DNA of 64,000 nt from Bacteroidales bacterium (GTDB lineage: Bacteria > Bacteroidota > Bacteroidia > Bacteroidales > Muribaculaceae): contig JAAVFW010000011.1 in assembly GCA_014800535.1 (NCBI GenBank), positions 105,808-169,807 of the forward strand, written 5' to 3'. The position numbers and the translations under genes are program-made. The notes under the pieces are model-generated. The model was not told where the DNA came from. It searched no databases and saw nothing but the letters and a program-made list of their open reading frames with translations. Below are positions 52,495 to 61,805 of this stretch, one piece after another. Each line of letters begins with the position of its first letter. The first letter of the stretch is position 1.

Positions 52495-54354
52495 TTAACG
52501 CACCATTACTTTGTGAGTCTTGGTTTGAGAAGAGGTCTTGACAGTGACGATATATAGACCTGCCGGAAGTTCGATTTCGCCCGCTGTGTCGATAACCGTA
52601 ATCTTTTCTCCACCGATGGAATAAACTTCGGCAGCGATAAACTCACCTGAGATTGAGAATCCGGTCGGGGTGCCGTAAATCACAATATCGTCTTCAATCT
52701 CTTCCACACTATTATTGGGATTCTCTTCCGGGCTTTTAGCATTAGTGATTATGTTTTTGGCGCCGGTTACTATTTCTCCCTTCTCACGGTCGATCAGAAG
52801 AGCGATGACATGAGCATTGCGATGGTCGTCGACATCAGAAAGGGTGATATCGAAATTATACTCATTTTCCTGATCGGCGATTATCTGAGCGGGGAGACTG
52901 CCAATCTTACCGTTCCAGCCCCAGATATGACGAGCGACATCATTATATATCAGCGGAGTCTTTGAAGGGAGATCTTCAAACCCCTCCATTGCGCCCTGAC
53001 TTCCACCAGAATAATAATTCAGTTGCATGTAGGGACCTACATTATCTTCAGTGACGACAAATGCAAGACCATATTTATTCAATGAATTGTCAATATCTTC
53101 ATTAAAAGTGGTTGTCACTTTCATCACAGCATCATTGTAGGAATCATCCTTATAGTCAGCGGTGAGTTCCATTTTAGCATTACATGGATGATTGGCGATT
53201 TGGTTGTAGGCAGCGATGAACTCATCTTTGGTGGCATTGTTGCGTGTCTGACGGTTGGCAGTTGCCTGAGGTGCCCCTGCAACGTAGGAGTTAGACCATC
53301 CGTAATAGGTGAGACACGACATGGGGTCGTTGCCGTAATTATGAACTGCAATCAAGATAGCATCGTCAGGATATGTCTCTCTCATATATTCCATCCCCAC
53401 ATACCCTCGCGGACAAAATCCACAATCAATACCGGTGTATTCTTCAATCACCAATTTGCGCGGAAGAGGATTCAGAAGAGCATCGAAATCAGTTTCAGTA
53501 ACAAGAAGGTCAAGCAGATTGGTCTCATTGTTTACCTTCGATATTGAAAGGTTGAGGTTGACGTTTTTAGCCTCATTATCAAGGATAAATCCATTGACAT
53601 CGACATCTTGAATCGAACCGGGAGTGATGGGGGAATCAAGATTGACAGCGATGGTTTTTAACCCTCCGCTGAGATTTGTATAGCTCACATCAAAACTTTC
53701 AACATCTTTAGCCCCCATATTCAATAGAGACATTCTGACAGAAAAATCCTGATTGGGAATTGCGTAAGGGGGGTTGACAGTTTCCATGGGGTATAAGATA
53801 GCTCCCGGCAGGTTGTCGCCTTCAAAGACGGCACGCAGGCAAAGATTGCCGAAATTGGCAGAGAGATTTTGCCAATCAGACTCCTGATCGCCGGCTTTTG
53901 TCTTCAGATTACACCAGTCGGGAAAAGGATTTGCCGACATGTCGACAGCGACCGGAGTGTAGTATGCGTTGTTGCACAAAAACTCATAACCGATGTAAAA
54001 CTCTTCGCCGTCACATTCAAAAGGAGTGTCGAGAGAAAGCTCTACATATCGTTCACTTCTGACAGTGAATTCCTGACTGTAAAGATTTGAGTCATCAAGA
54101 TTGCGGCGTATGAAGAATGTGGCGGGAGCCTGTTTCAGATAGCCGAATGCAATCTCCATTCCGGTGAGACGGTTGCCCTTAAGAGCTTTTGCAACGTTTC
54201 CGCTAATCTTTGCGGCAACCGTATAGGTTACGTTTGCCTGTTGGATAGAGATGTTCGAGTAATTGTCGCGGCAGGGTCCGAAGACCATGTTTTCCTGTGC
54301 CGACAACCCGAAGATTGTAAAAGCTGTGATTAGTGACAGCAATAACTTTTTCAT
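52495..54354 (-). CDS. Secreted Omp28-like protein with thioredoxin-like domain and C-terminal sorting domain
   Basis: The 619-residue product begins with a signal peptide (MKKLLLSLITAFTIFGLSAQ). Residues about 22-180 form a beta-rich domain. A second beta-sandwich spans about 185-295. A thioredoxin-like Omp28 domain follows (about 300-540), with EEYTGIDCGFCPRGYVG where C311 and C314 form a CxxC motif. The last 75 residues (GFSISGEFIAAEVYSIGGEK, LPAGLYIVTVK, THKVMVR) resemble a type A sorting domain of the type IX secretion system. The protein is probably exported to the cell surface; its role is unknown. It has its own minus-strand promoter. Confidence 0.82.
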   Translation of the reverse strand: MKKLLLSLITAFTIFGLSAQENMVFGPCRDNYSNISIQQANVTYTVAAKISGNVAKALKGNRLTGMEIAFGYLKQAPATFFIRRNLDDSNLYSQEFTVRSERYVELSLDTPFECDGEEFYIGYEFLCNNAYYTPVAVDMSANPFPDWCNLKTKAGDQESDWQNLSANFGNLCLRAVFEGDNLPGAILYPMETVNPPYAIPNQDFSVRMSLLNMGAKDVESFDVSYTNLSGGLKTIAVNLDSPITPGSIQDVDVNGFILDNEAKNVNLNLSISKVNNETNLLDLLVTETDFDALLNPLPRKLVIEEYTGIDCGFCPRGYVGMEYMRETYPDDAILIAVHNYGNDPMSCLTYYGWSNSYVAGAPQATANRQTRNNATKDEFIAAYNQIANHPCNAKMELTADYKDDSYNDAVMKVTTTFNEDIDNSLNKYGLAFVVTEDNVGPYMQLNYYSGGSQGAMEGFEDLPSKTPLIYNDVARHIWGWNGKIGSLPAQIIADQENEYNFDITLSDVDDHRNAHVIALLIDREKGEIVTGAKNIITNAKSPEENPNNSVEEIEDDIVIYGTPTGFSISGEFIAAEVYSIGGEKITVIDTAGEIELPAGLYIVTVKTSSQTKTHKVMVR

Positions 54355-54383
54355 ATATTAATTGGATTAGTTAATTTGAAAAA

Positions 54384-54414
54384 CAAAAGTATATAAATTT
54401 ACAGTAGTTTACAA
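54384..54414 (-). promoter_or_regulatory. Promoter of the Omp28-like gene
   Basis: On the minus strand TTG (54414-54412), a 20-base spacer and TACTTTTG (54391-54384) fit the consensus. The leader would be about 25 bases. Confidence 0.65.
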
Positions 54415-54483
54415 CTCTTCCGGAGAAAAAAGTTGATATAGCTCAATGATAGATCGAATTGCTCATATTTGACAATAATTTAT

Positions 54484-54491
54484 TAACTTTG
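54484..54491 (+). promoter_or_regulatory. -7 box of the smpB operon
   Basis: TAACTTTG matches TAnnTTTG; a TTG at 54459-54461 is 22 bases upstream. It lies about 24 bases before the ATG. Confidence 0.6.
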
Positions 54492-54514
54492 TAGGTTATT
54501 TTCACCGAGATATT

Positions 54515-54967
54515 ATGAAAGCAAGTCAAGTTAATATAAAGAATCGTCGGGCTACGTTTGACTACGAGATTGGCGACACATATACGGCAGGTCTCGTCTT
54601 GACCGGAACTGAGATAAAATCAATAAGAGCCGGCAAGGCATCTCTGACCGATTCATATTGTGTTGTGGATAACAACGAGATATGGGTCAAGGGTATGCAC
54701 GTTTCCGAATATTTTTACGGTTCATATAATAATCATGCTACAAGACGCGACAGAAAATTGCTTTTAAGCAAGAAAGAGATAGCCAAGATTCAGAAGTCAG
54801 CTGCCGATCCGGGCTACACAATAGTGCCGTTGCGCATATTTATCTCCGACAGAGGGTATGCCAAACTTGTGATTGGTATCGGACGCGGTAAGAAACAATT
54901 TGATAAACGTCAGTCAATCAAAGAAAGGGAGGACAAACGAAATATTGACCGTCTTTTCAAGAAATAA
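54515..54967 (+). CDS. smpB: SsrA-binding protein SmpB
   Basis: The 150-residue tmRNA partner rescues stalled ribosomes. The start [20 protein letters not shown], the [20 protein letters not shown] segment, and the C-terminal [20 protein letters not shown] region are diagnostic; the tail ends in basic residues ([14 protein letters not shown] region) that enter the decoding centre. tmRNA (ssrA) is not in the window. Its stop overlaps the start of the U32 gene by one base (TAATG), so the two are translationally coupled. Confidence 0.97.
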   Translation: MKASQVNIKNRRATFDYEIGDTYTAGLVLTGTEIKSIRAGKASLTDSYCVVDNNEIWVKGMHVSEYFYGSYNNHATRRDRKLLLSKKEIAKIQKSAADPGYTIVPLRIFISDRGYAKLVIGIGRGKKQFDKRQSIKEREDKRNIDRLFKK

Positions 54968-56766
54968 TGGGGAATAAGAAAAATCTGTTGCGCCCGCTTG
55001 AATTGCTTGCACCTGCCGGTAATGTTGAAATAGCGCGCGAGGCAATTCTTCACGGAGCCGATGCTGTCTATATCGGAGGTCCGAGTCATGGCGCACGAAA
55101 AAATGCCGGCAATTCAATCGAAGACATCAGAGATCTTGTCGACTTTGCTCATCAGTTTCGGGCAAAGGTCTATGTGACAGTCAATACGATTGTTTACGAT
55201 AAGGAGTTGAGAGATGTCGAGCGGTTTATAACTAAACTTTACCAAATCGGAGTTGACGCACTCATTGTGCAGGATATGGGTATTCTGCGCCTTGATATTC
55301 CCCCGATTCCCCTTCACGCATCGACTCAGTGTGACACACGCACAGTCGAGAAAGCCCGTTTCCTTGAGGAGGTCGGGTTTTCTCAGATTGTGCTCGCGCG
55401 AGAACTTTCGTTAAAAGAGATAAAAGAGATTTATCAATCGGTCAGTGTGCCGTTGGAGTGTTTCGTTCATGGAGCATTGTGTGTCAGTTATTCCGGCAGA
55501 TGCCATGCGAGTCAGTTTGTTGGAGGGCGTTCCGCCAATCGTGGAGAATGTGCACAACTATGCCGGCTGCCCTACACTTTGAGAGATGCCGACGGAAAGG
55601 TGATAAAGGAGAAAGCTCATTTATTGTCGCTCAAAGATTTTAACACAATCGACGTGCTTGAAGAGCTTGTTGAGGCAGGAGCTTCATCTTTTAAAATTGA
55701 GGGAAGATTGAAAGAGGCATCCTACGTCAAAAACGTAACGGCTGCTTATCGGAAGAGATTGGATGAGATTATAGCCGCCAATCCCGACAAATATGTGCGG
55801 AGCAGTTGCGGATGTAGTGAAATATCATTTGAGCCGTCATTGTCAAAAAGTTTCAACCGAGGATTTACAAGATATTTCCTTGACGGCAGGAAGACGACGA
55901 TGAGAATAGCGTCGCTTGCCACACCCAAGTCGATGGGAGAGACCATAACCTCCGTCAATCAATTGAATCCGGGCGATGGAGTGAGTTATTTTGATAGGAA
56001 TGGAGAGTATTGCGGACTCACAGTCAACGGTGTTGACAGAGGACGAATCATAAGCCGTTCCCCTGTCAACATTCCGAAGGGGACGGAACTTCATCGCACC
56101 TTCGACCGCCAATGGACCAATCAACTCAACGGCAACACCGCGGTGAGAAAAATAGCGTTGAATGTTGAGATTGACGACAAGGGATTGAGCGGATGTGATG
56201 AAAGAGGAGTTAAGGCGAGAGTAGCTATTGAGGTTGCTGATGAAAAAGCCCGCACTCCGCAAAACCCGACAGAAACATTGTCGAAACTCGGAACCACAAT
56301 CTATGAGGCGGTTTCGGTTGAGAATAATTTGAGTCCGGAAACTTTTATTCCCGCTTCCCGGTTGACAGCTGCGCGTCGTCGGCTTGTCGAGATACTTGAT
56401 GCCACCAACCGCTCGACATATCCCTACGATTACCGCCGGAAGGAAAATAAGGACTATCCTTATCCATCTAAGGAATTGGATTACAGAGATAATGTTGCCA
56501 ATCACCTTGCCCGCGAATTTTACATTCAGCATGGTGTTGAGCGAATAGAGCCGGCTATGGAGGTGAGCCGCCCCGAACCGCAGCGAGGTGAGAAGGTTGT
56601 CATGACAACTCGTCATTGCATCTTGCGAGAGTTGGGAATGTGTCGTCGGAAAAGTGGAGTGAAACTTTCTGAACCGCTCACAATCAGCGGTGGAAAAACT
56701 GAGTTTGAGTTGCGTTTCCGATGCAACAGGTGTGAGATGGAAGTTGTTGCTCCATTCAATAAATGA
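54967..56766 (+). CDS. U32 family protein (RlhA/TrhP-like RNA hydroxylase family)
   Basis: The 599-residue U32 'peptidase' family member is likely an RNA-modifying enzyme rather than a protease: characterised relatives RlhA and TrhP hydroxylate 23S rRNA and tRNA. ELLAPAGNVEIAREAILHGA opens the TIM-barrel-like domain. The signature ECFVHGALCVSYSGRC supplies C165, C172 and C179, and GECAQLCRLPY supplies C195 and C199, giving the iron-sulfur cluster ligands. A second domain with Rossmann-free beta structure follows (about 330-480), and a C-terminal FRCNRCEMEV pair ends the chain. Coupling to smpB supports a translation-related role. Which RNA is modified is unknown. Confidence 0.88.
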   Translation: MGNKKNLLRPLELLAPAGNVEIAREAILHGADAVYIGGPSHGARKNAGNSIEDIRDLVDFAHQFRAKVYVTVNTIVYDKELRDVERFITKLYQIGVDALIVQDMGILRLDIPPIPLHASTQCDTRTVEKARFLEEVGFSQIVLARELSLKEIKEIYQSVSVPLECFVHGALCVSYSGRCHASQFVGGRSANRGECAQLCRLPYTLRDADGKVIKEKAHLLSLKDFNTIDVLEELVEAGASSFKIEGRLKEASYVKNVTAAYRKRLDEIIAANPDKYVRSSCGCSEISFEPSLSKSFNRGFTRYFLDGRKTTMRIASLATPKSMGETITSVNQLNPGDGVSYFDRNGEYCGLTVNGVDRGRIISRSPVNIPKGTELHRTFDRQWTNQLNGNTAVRKIALNVEIDDKGLSGCDERGVKARVAIEVADEKARTPQNPTETLSKLGTTIYEAVSVENNLSPETFIPASRLTAARRRLVEILDATNRSTYPYDYRRKENKDYPYPSKELDYRDNVANHLAREFYIQHGVERIEPAMEVSRPEPQRGEKVVMTTRHCILRELGMCRRKSGVKLSEPLTISGGKTEFELRFRCNRCEMEVVAPFNK

Positions 56767-56797
56767 CCCCTCTTTTTCGTTCTTATATTTGAAACTT

Positions 56798-57718
56798 ATG
56801 AAATTACATTTTGCACCGTTGCAGGGACACACCACTGCACCGTATAGATATTATCATTCAAAAAATTATCAGCCTGCAGAGGCATATTACACACCCTTTA
56901 TCCGTTATGAAAACTCGGAAGTCAAGAAGCGAGACAAGCGTGAAGTGACTTCCGATTTAAATGAGGGTCTTAATGTCATACCTCAGGTTATTTTCAGAGA
57001 TGAGAACGAGTTGTCGTCACTTGTCGGGTATCTAAAAGAGGAAGGATTCAATAAGATCGACCTTAACATGGGTTGCCCTTTTCCACTTCAGACAGGGAAG
57101 GGGAGAGGAGCGGCAATGATTGCCAATCCTGAGACTCCCGAAATATTGAAGCGGATTGTAGAGGAAAATCCGGAGATCGCTTTCTCGTTGAAGATGCGAC
57201 TTGGTATGTCAGAACCTGATGAGTGGAAGAGTCTGATGCCTGTTGTCAATTCACTCCCTTTTAAGCAAGTCGTTCTTCATCCGCGTGTGGCTCGTCAGCA
57301 ATATGGCGGAGAACCTGATATGGAAAAGTTTGCAGAGTTTCTCGGAGAGTGTGAACGCCCTGTGATTTATAATGGTGATTTACTGACACCTGAGGATGTC
57401 GACAACGTATGCCGGAGATTTCCCAATCTTGCCGGCATAATGATTGGACGAGGTTTACTGGCGCGTCCCTCATTGACAGATGAAATGAATAGCGGCGAAG
57501 AATGGAGTCGGGAGAAACGTATTGAAAAACTGTTGCTCTTTCATCGGCAGTTGTTGTCTTATTTTGGGTCTGTGCTTTGTGGCGACAGTCAGATTCTCGA
57601 CAATATCAAGTCATTTTGGGAATATTCGGAGAATGAAATCGGTCGCAAGCCCTGGAAAAATATCCGGAAGGCATCTAATATGGCAAAATATGTCAGCGCC
57701 GTTGCGATGATTGACTAA
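56798..57718 (+). CDS. tRNA-dihydrouridine synthase family protein
   Basis: I start at 56798 (MKLHFAPLQGHTTAPYRYYH, 306 residues), the canonical Dus N-terminus; an in-frame extension upstream lies inside the U32 gene. The FMN-binding TIM barrel has KIDLNMGCPFPLQTGKGRG with the active-site Cys in NMGCP, then SLKMRLGM, VVLHPRVARQQYGG and YNGDLLTPEDVD, where the conserved phosphate-site region GIMIGRGLLARPSL follows. It reduces uridines in tRNA. It follows the U32 gene by 31 bp and precedes uvrA by 31 bp. A TATATTTG (56784-56791) could be a promoter box, but it would leave almost no leader. Confidence 0.92.
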   Translation: MKLHFAPLQGHTTAPYRYYHSKNYQPAEAYYTPFIRYENSEVKKRDKREVTSDLNEGLNVIPQVIFRDENELSSLVGYLKEEGFNKIDLNMGCPFPLQTGKGRGAAMIANPETPEILKRIVEENPEIAFSLKMRLGMSEPDEWKSLMPVVNSLPFKQVVLHPRVARQQYGGEPDMEKFAEFLGECERPVIYNGDLLTPEDVDNVCRRFPNLAGIMIGRGLLARPSLTDEMNSGEEWSREKRIEKLLLFHRQLLSYFGSVLCGDSQILDNIKSFWEYSENEIGRKPWKNIRKASNMAKYVSAVAMID

Positions 57719-57749
57719 ACAGACAAGGGGAAAGGAAGATTTAGAAAAT

Positions 57750-60554
57750 ATGAAGAAAACAGAACAACGCTATATCAACATAAAGGGGGCGAGAGTCAAT
57801 AATCTTAAGAATATTGATTTGAAACTTCCGTTAAACAAATTTATAGTGATGACCGGGGTCAGTGGCTCCGGGAAGTCATCGCTTGCCTTCGACACACTTT
57901 ATGCCGAGGGTCAGCGTCGATATGTTGAGAGTCTTTCGGCTTACGCCCGTCAGTTTCTCGGCAGAATGTCGAAGCCGGAATGTGATTACATCAAGGGTTT
58001 GCCTCCGGCAATAGCCATCGAACAAAAGGTCAACACCCGTAATCCGCGAAGCACGGTGGGCACAGCGACAGAGATTTATGATTATCTTCGCATGCTCTTC
58101 GCACGCATCGGCAAGACTATTTCACCCATTTCAGGCGAAGAGGTCAAGAAGGAGGGGATTGAAGATATTGTAAGAAAGGTCATATCGCTTCCGGAAGGTA
58201 CAAGGATTGCTGTGCTCAGTCCGCTTATCATACCGGAAGGCCGCACTCCGAGAATGCAGCTTGAAATCCTTGTGAAACAAGGTTATTCACGTCTTGAAAA
58301 AGATGGAGAATTTTATGATATTGCCGAACTTCTTGAAAGTGGAGAGGAGGAATTCGAGGGTTATACGCTTTTGATTGACCGTCTTTCAGCTTCTTCCGAC
58401 AAAGATAATGTGGCTCGTCTGACCGACTCAATCGAAACGGCATATTTCGAGGGGCGCGATGCCTGTCTGATAAAGGTGTGGGAGAAAGGGAAGGATGTTG
58501 CCACCTTCACATTTTCCAAGCAATTCACAGCCGACGGGATCGAATTTCGAGAGCCATCCGACCTTATGTTTAACTTTAATAACCCCTACGGCGCTTGCCC
58601 CACTTGCGAGGGTTTCGGAAGGGTTATGGGAGTCAGCGAAGACTTGGTAGTGCCCGACAAGAGCAAATCTGTCTATCAGGATGCGGTTGTCTGCTGGCGA
58701 GGTGAGAAGATGGGGGAATGGAAAAAAGAATTGCAGCGGAGAGCCTCATCCATTGGCTTTCCGATTCATAAACCATATTTTGAACTCACTGAAAAGGAGA
58801 AGGATATTCTCTGGCATGGTTCCGGGAAATGGGAAGGTATCGACGGTTTTTTCAAATGGGTTGATGAGAATCAATATAAGATTCAGTATCGTGTCCTGAA
58901 GGCACGCTATCGAGGGAAGACATTGTGTCCGACATGCCATGGAAGTCGTCTTCGCCCCGATGCTCAATATGTAAAGATTGACGGACATTCAATTTCGGAA
59001 CTCACAACGATGCCGGTTTCTCAACTGTCGGAGTATTTCAAGAATATCACACTGACCGAACAGGAAGAAGCAATCGGAAAGCGATTGCTTGTCGAAATAC
59101 AAAGCAGGCTTGAGTTTCTGAATAAGGTAGGACTTGGTTATCTGACACTTGACCGCTTGTCATCTACGCTTTCAGGTGGGGAAAGTCAGCGAATCAATCT
59201 TGCCACGTCACTCGGCTCGTCGCTTGTCGGCTCGCTGTATATCCTTGACGAACCGTCGATAGGACTTCATTCACGCGACACTGAACGTCTCATATCGGTG
59301 CTTCGGAATCTTCAGGAAATAGGTAACACAGTGATTGTGGTTGAACATGACCGGGAGGTTATGGAAGCAGCCGATGAAATTGTGGACATTGGTCCTGATG
59401 CCGGCAGGCTTGGAGGGGAGGTGATGTTCTGCGGAGCTGTCAACTCTCCTGAGGCAAAGAAGTGTAAGAAGTCATATACGCTTGATTATCTTTCCGGCAG
59501 GAGGGTGATTGAAACGCCTTCATTGCGCCGCCCCTGGAAGAAGTTTATTGAGGTGAAAGGCGCAACAGCCAATAACCTGAAGAATATTGATGTCAGGTTT
59601 CCGTTGGGCGTAATGACGGTTGTCAGTGGTGTCAGCGGGAGTGGAAAGTCGACACTTGTCAGAGAAATTCTTTATCGTGCTGTAAAACGCAGTTTAGGTG
59701 ATGTTTGTGACGCTCCGGGTTCATTTGCTGGTCTGGAAGGTGATTTGAAAGAGATTGCCGCCATTGAGTTTATTGACCAGAATCCGATTGGCACATCGTC
59801 GCGTTCAAATCCTGCGACCTATCTGAAGGCATTCGATGAGATAAGAAAACTTTTCAGCGAGCAACCGCTTGCAAAACAGATGGGCTTTACTCCCGGTTAT
59901 TTCTCTTTTAACTCCGAGGGTGGCCGATGTGAGGAATGTAAAGGTGAGGGTACGGTCACAATCCCCATGCAGTTTATGGCCGACATTAAGATTGAATGTG
60001 AGGCTTGCCACGGGAAGCGTTTCAAAAATGAAGTCCTTGAAGTGGAATATCGTGGAAAGAATATTTTTGACTTCCTTGAAATGACCGTTAATCAGGCCAT
60101 TGAGTTCCTTAGTGAATCAAACGGAACAATAGAGCAGCGCATTATCAAAAAGCTCCTTCCGCTTCAGCAAGTTGGACTTGGCTACGTTAAGCTGGGTCAA
60201 TCGTCGTCTACTCTTTCAGGTGGTGAGAATCAGAGAGTGAAGCTTGCCTATTTCATATCAATGGAGAATCAGGCCAAGACCATGTTTATTTTTGATGAGC
60301 CCACGACAGGTCTTCACTTCCATGACATTTCAACACTCATGAAGTCGATGACAGCCTTGGTTGAGAAAGGTCATACGGTGATAATAATCGAGCATAACAT
60401 GGATGTTATCAAATCGGCCGACTGGGTTATAGACATCGGTCCTGAGGGAGGTGATAAAGGTGGAGAGGTTGTTGCCGCCGGCACCCCCGAACAGGTTGCT
60501 GATTCTCCTGATTCCTACACGGGGCAATATCTCCGTCAGGCTCTTGAGAATTGA
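57750..60554 (+). CDS. uvrA: Excinuclease ABC subunit UvrA
   Basis: UvrA recognises damaged DNA in nucleotide excision repair. I prefer the ATG at 57750 (934 residues) with GGGGAAAGGAAG upstream; a TTG at 57711 inside the previous gene is the alternative. Both ABC ATPase halves are intact: Walker [20 protein letters not shown] and [11 protein letters not shown], two signature motifs ([24 protein letters not shown]), and Walker [11 protein letters not shown] and FDEPTTGLH. Zinc-binding Cys sets are visible ([32 protein letters not shown]). Length is typical. It ends the smpB-U32-dus-uvrA run. Confidence 0.97.
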   Translation: MKKTEQRYINIKGARVNNLKNIDLKLPLNKFIVMTGVSGSGKSSLAFDTLYAEGQRRYVESLSAYARQFLGRMSKPECDYIKGLPPAIAIEQKVNTRNPRSTVGTATEIYDYLRMLFARIGKTISPISGEEVKKEGIEDIVRKVISLPEGTRIAVLSPLIIPEGRTPRMQLEILVKQGYSRLEKDGEFYDIAELLESGEEEFEGYTLLIDRLSASSDKDNVARLTDSIETAYFEGRDACLIKVWEKGKDVATFTFSKQFTADGIEFREPSDLMFNFNNPYGACPTCEGFGRVMGVSEDLVVPDKSKSVYQDAVVCWRGEKMGEWKKELQRRASSIGFPIHKPYFELTEKEKDILWHGSGKWEGIDGFFKWVDENQYKIQYRVLKARYRGKTLCPTCHGSRLRPDAQYVKIDGHSISELTTMPVSQLSEYFKNITLTEQEEAIGKRLLVEIQSRLEFLNKVGLGYLTLDRLSSTLSGGESQRINLATSLGSSLVGSLYILDEPSIGLHSRDTERLISVLRNLQEIGNTVIVVEHDREVMEAADEIVDIGPDAGRLGGEVMFCGAVNSPEAKKCKKSYTLDYLSGRRVIETPSLRRPWKKFIEVKGATANNLKNIDVRFPLGVMTVVSGVSGSGKSTLVREILYRAVKRSLGDVCDAPGSFAGLEGDLKEIAAIEFIDQNPIGTSSRSNPATYLKAFDEIRKLFSEQPLAKQMGFTPGYFSFNSEGGRCEECKGEGTVTIPMQFMADIKIECEACHGKRFKNEVLEVEYRGKNIFDFLEMTVNQAIEFLSESNGTIEQRIIKKLLPLQQVGLGYVKLGQSSSTLSGGENQRVKLAYFISMENQAKTMFIFDEPTTGLHFHDISTLMKSMTALVEKGHTVIIIEHNMDVIKSADWVIDIGPEGGDKGGEVVAAGTPEQVADSPDSYTGQYLRQALEN

Positions 60555-60598
60555 GGCTGTAAGTAATCAAATCAATCACCGTAGAAAAAAGAAGGGTT

Positions 60599-61051
60599 GT
60601 GATAATTAAAGAATCTATAAACCGGTTGGTGTTATTGTCGTTCATTCTTTCGGTCGGAACAGTATTGGGAGGGTGTAATTCGCAATCGGATAACAGAGAA
60701 AACAGTGATGCCCGGCATCTTTATCGTGAATTGCGGGAAACAATCAGATTATACACTGATTCAATGAAACAATTGCATGACAGTGTGAGCACTGACGAGC
60801 TTTCCGAACGATACGAAAAACGGATTGCCGACATCAGTTTCAAATATCCTGCCGGCACAGATAACCTTCTGACTGAAGGGGAAAATAATGAACTTTACAG
60901 ATTGATGAAGGGATATATCAAGGCGCGGGATAAAGGGTATAGACCATTGTCATCGTCAGACACAATACCGTCAGACTCGATCGCTCACCGGGTTCCTGCG
61001 AAAAAACCTCACCAGATTCCTTCAGAAAAACCTAATCAAATTTCTGAGTGA
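60599..61051 (+). CDS. Small lipoprotein of unknown function (GTG start)
   Basis: The start codon is GTG at 60599, preceded by the GAAGGG ribosome binding site. The 150-residue product has a lipoprotein signal peptide (LVLLSFILSVGTVLGGC) with the lipobox LGGC, so it should be acylated at residue 26. The mature part is hydrophilic and helical (HLYRELRETIRLYTDSMKQL), ending in a Ser/Pro/Lys-rich tail (KKPHQIPSEKPNQISE). I do not recognise a family. The 3' end is one base away from the convergent SprT-like gene. Confidence 0.7.
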   Translation: MIIKESINRLVLLSFILSVGTVLGGCNSQSDNRENSDARHLYRELRETIRLYTDSMKQLHDSVSTDELSERYEKRIADISFKYPAGTDNLLTEGENNELYRLMKGYIKARDKGYRPLSSSDTIPSDSIAHRVPAKKPHQIPSEKPNQISE

Positions 61052-61052
61052 T

Positions 61053-61805
61053 TTATATCTGGCGTAATCTGCCGTCAGGAGTGACTTTAAAACGTATTGT
61101 CCGCTTCTCTGCCAAGACTTTAAGCTGCCTGCTGTCAGGTGCATAGAGTTTGAGACTGCGACATCGCGGCAGGATTGAGAAGCATGAGTCGGTTGAGTAA
61201 TACCACGAGTGAGAACAGACCTTATCCCATGTTCTTATTTCGCGGTCAATCTGTAAGATCATCGTTACTGCAAAGCGAGCGATAAGAGTCTTCCCATCAG
61301 TCATTTCGGCCAGACAGATATATGATTTCTCCGGTTTCCCGACGGTCGGAGCAGAATGTTCCACCGGTATGTTTCGGTTATTTTCGATGCATAGAGCGTC
61401 GGAGGGCTTCTCTGCAGATTGCCTGCCGCGCATGGAGATTGTTATGTGTCGACCTAACTTACTGTTTATGTGATTCATGTAGTGTCTGAAGATTCTGCCA
61501 TGAGGTGATGAATCCCGAAGTCCTTTATAGGTGATGAAGAAATGTATCATCTCATGAATTATTATGTCTTCAACAACCTGACGCGGTCGTGATTGGAAAT
61601 TACTTAGAACAATTCTGAACGCGGTCGGGTTGATTTTTTTTGTTGCGGGATTGTATTTATTGGTCCACTTGAATTGCCCTCCGAATGTTCGTGCCGACGA
61701 CATTCGGAAGTCGGGAGTTGGCAACTCATTGCTGAAAATCAATTTGTTGAAATGATGAAATGAATTGATGAGAAATTTCAAATCGGGCTTAATTAAATCA
61801 GACAT
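61053..61805 (-). CDS. SprT-like domain protein (putative zinc metalloprotease)
   Basis: I prefer the ATG at 61805 (250 residues, MSDLIKPDLKFL); a GTG at 61817 is also possible. Either start overlaps the end of comEC. The SprT-like domain has the zinc motif EDIIIHEMIHFFITYKG (HExxH) and the third ligand region HGRIFRHYMNHI. NELPTPDFRMSSARTFGGQF is the usual N-terminal strand. The C-terminal 120 residues lack the four-Cys zinc ribbon seen in some SprT proteins. Relatives (Spartan) cut DNA-protein crosslinks; a DNA-repair role here is only inferred, though an uptake-type membrane gene precedes it. Confidence 0.85.
   Translation of the reverse strand: MSDLIKPDLKFLINSFHHFNKLIFSNELPTPDFRMSSARTFGGQFKWTNKYNPATKKINPTAFRIVLSNFQSRPRQVVEDIIIHEMIHFFITYKGLRDSSPHGRIFRHYMNHINSKLGRHITISMRGRQSAEKPSDALCIENNRNIPVEHSAPTVGKPEKSYICLAEMTDGKTLIARFAVTMILQIDREIRTWDKVCSHSWYYSTDSCFSILPRCRSLKLYAPDSRQLKVLAEKRTIRFKVTPDGRLRQI

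Noticed and set aside
55843-56835. A 330-codon minus-strand frame antisense to the U32 gene
   Set aside because: Despite its length it has no domain signal, while the opposite strand encodes a complete conserved protein.
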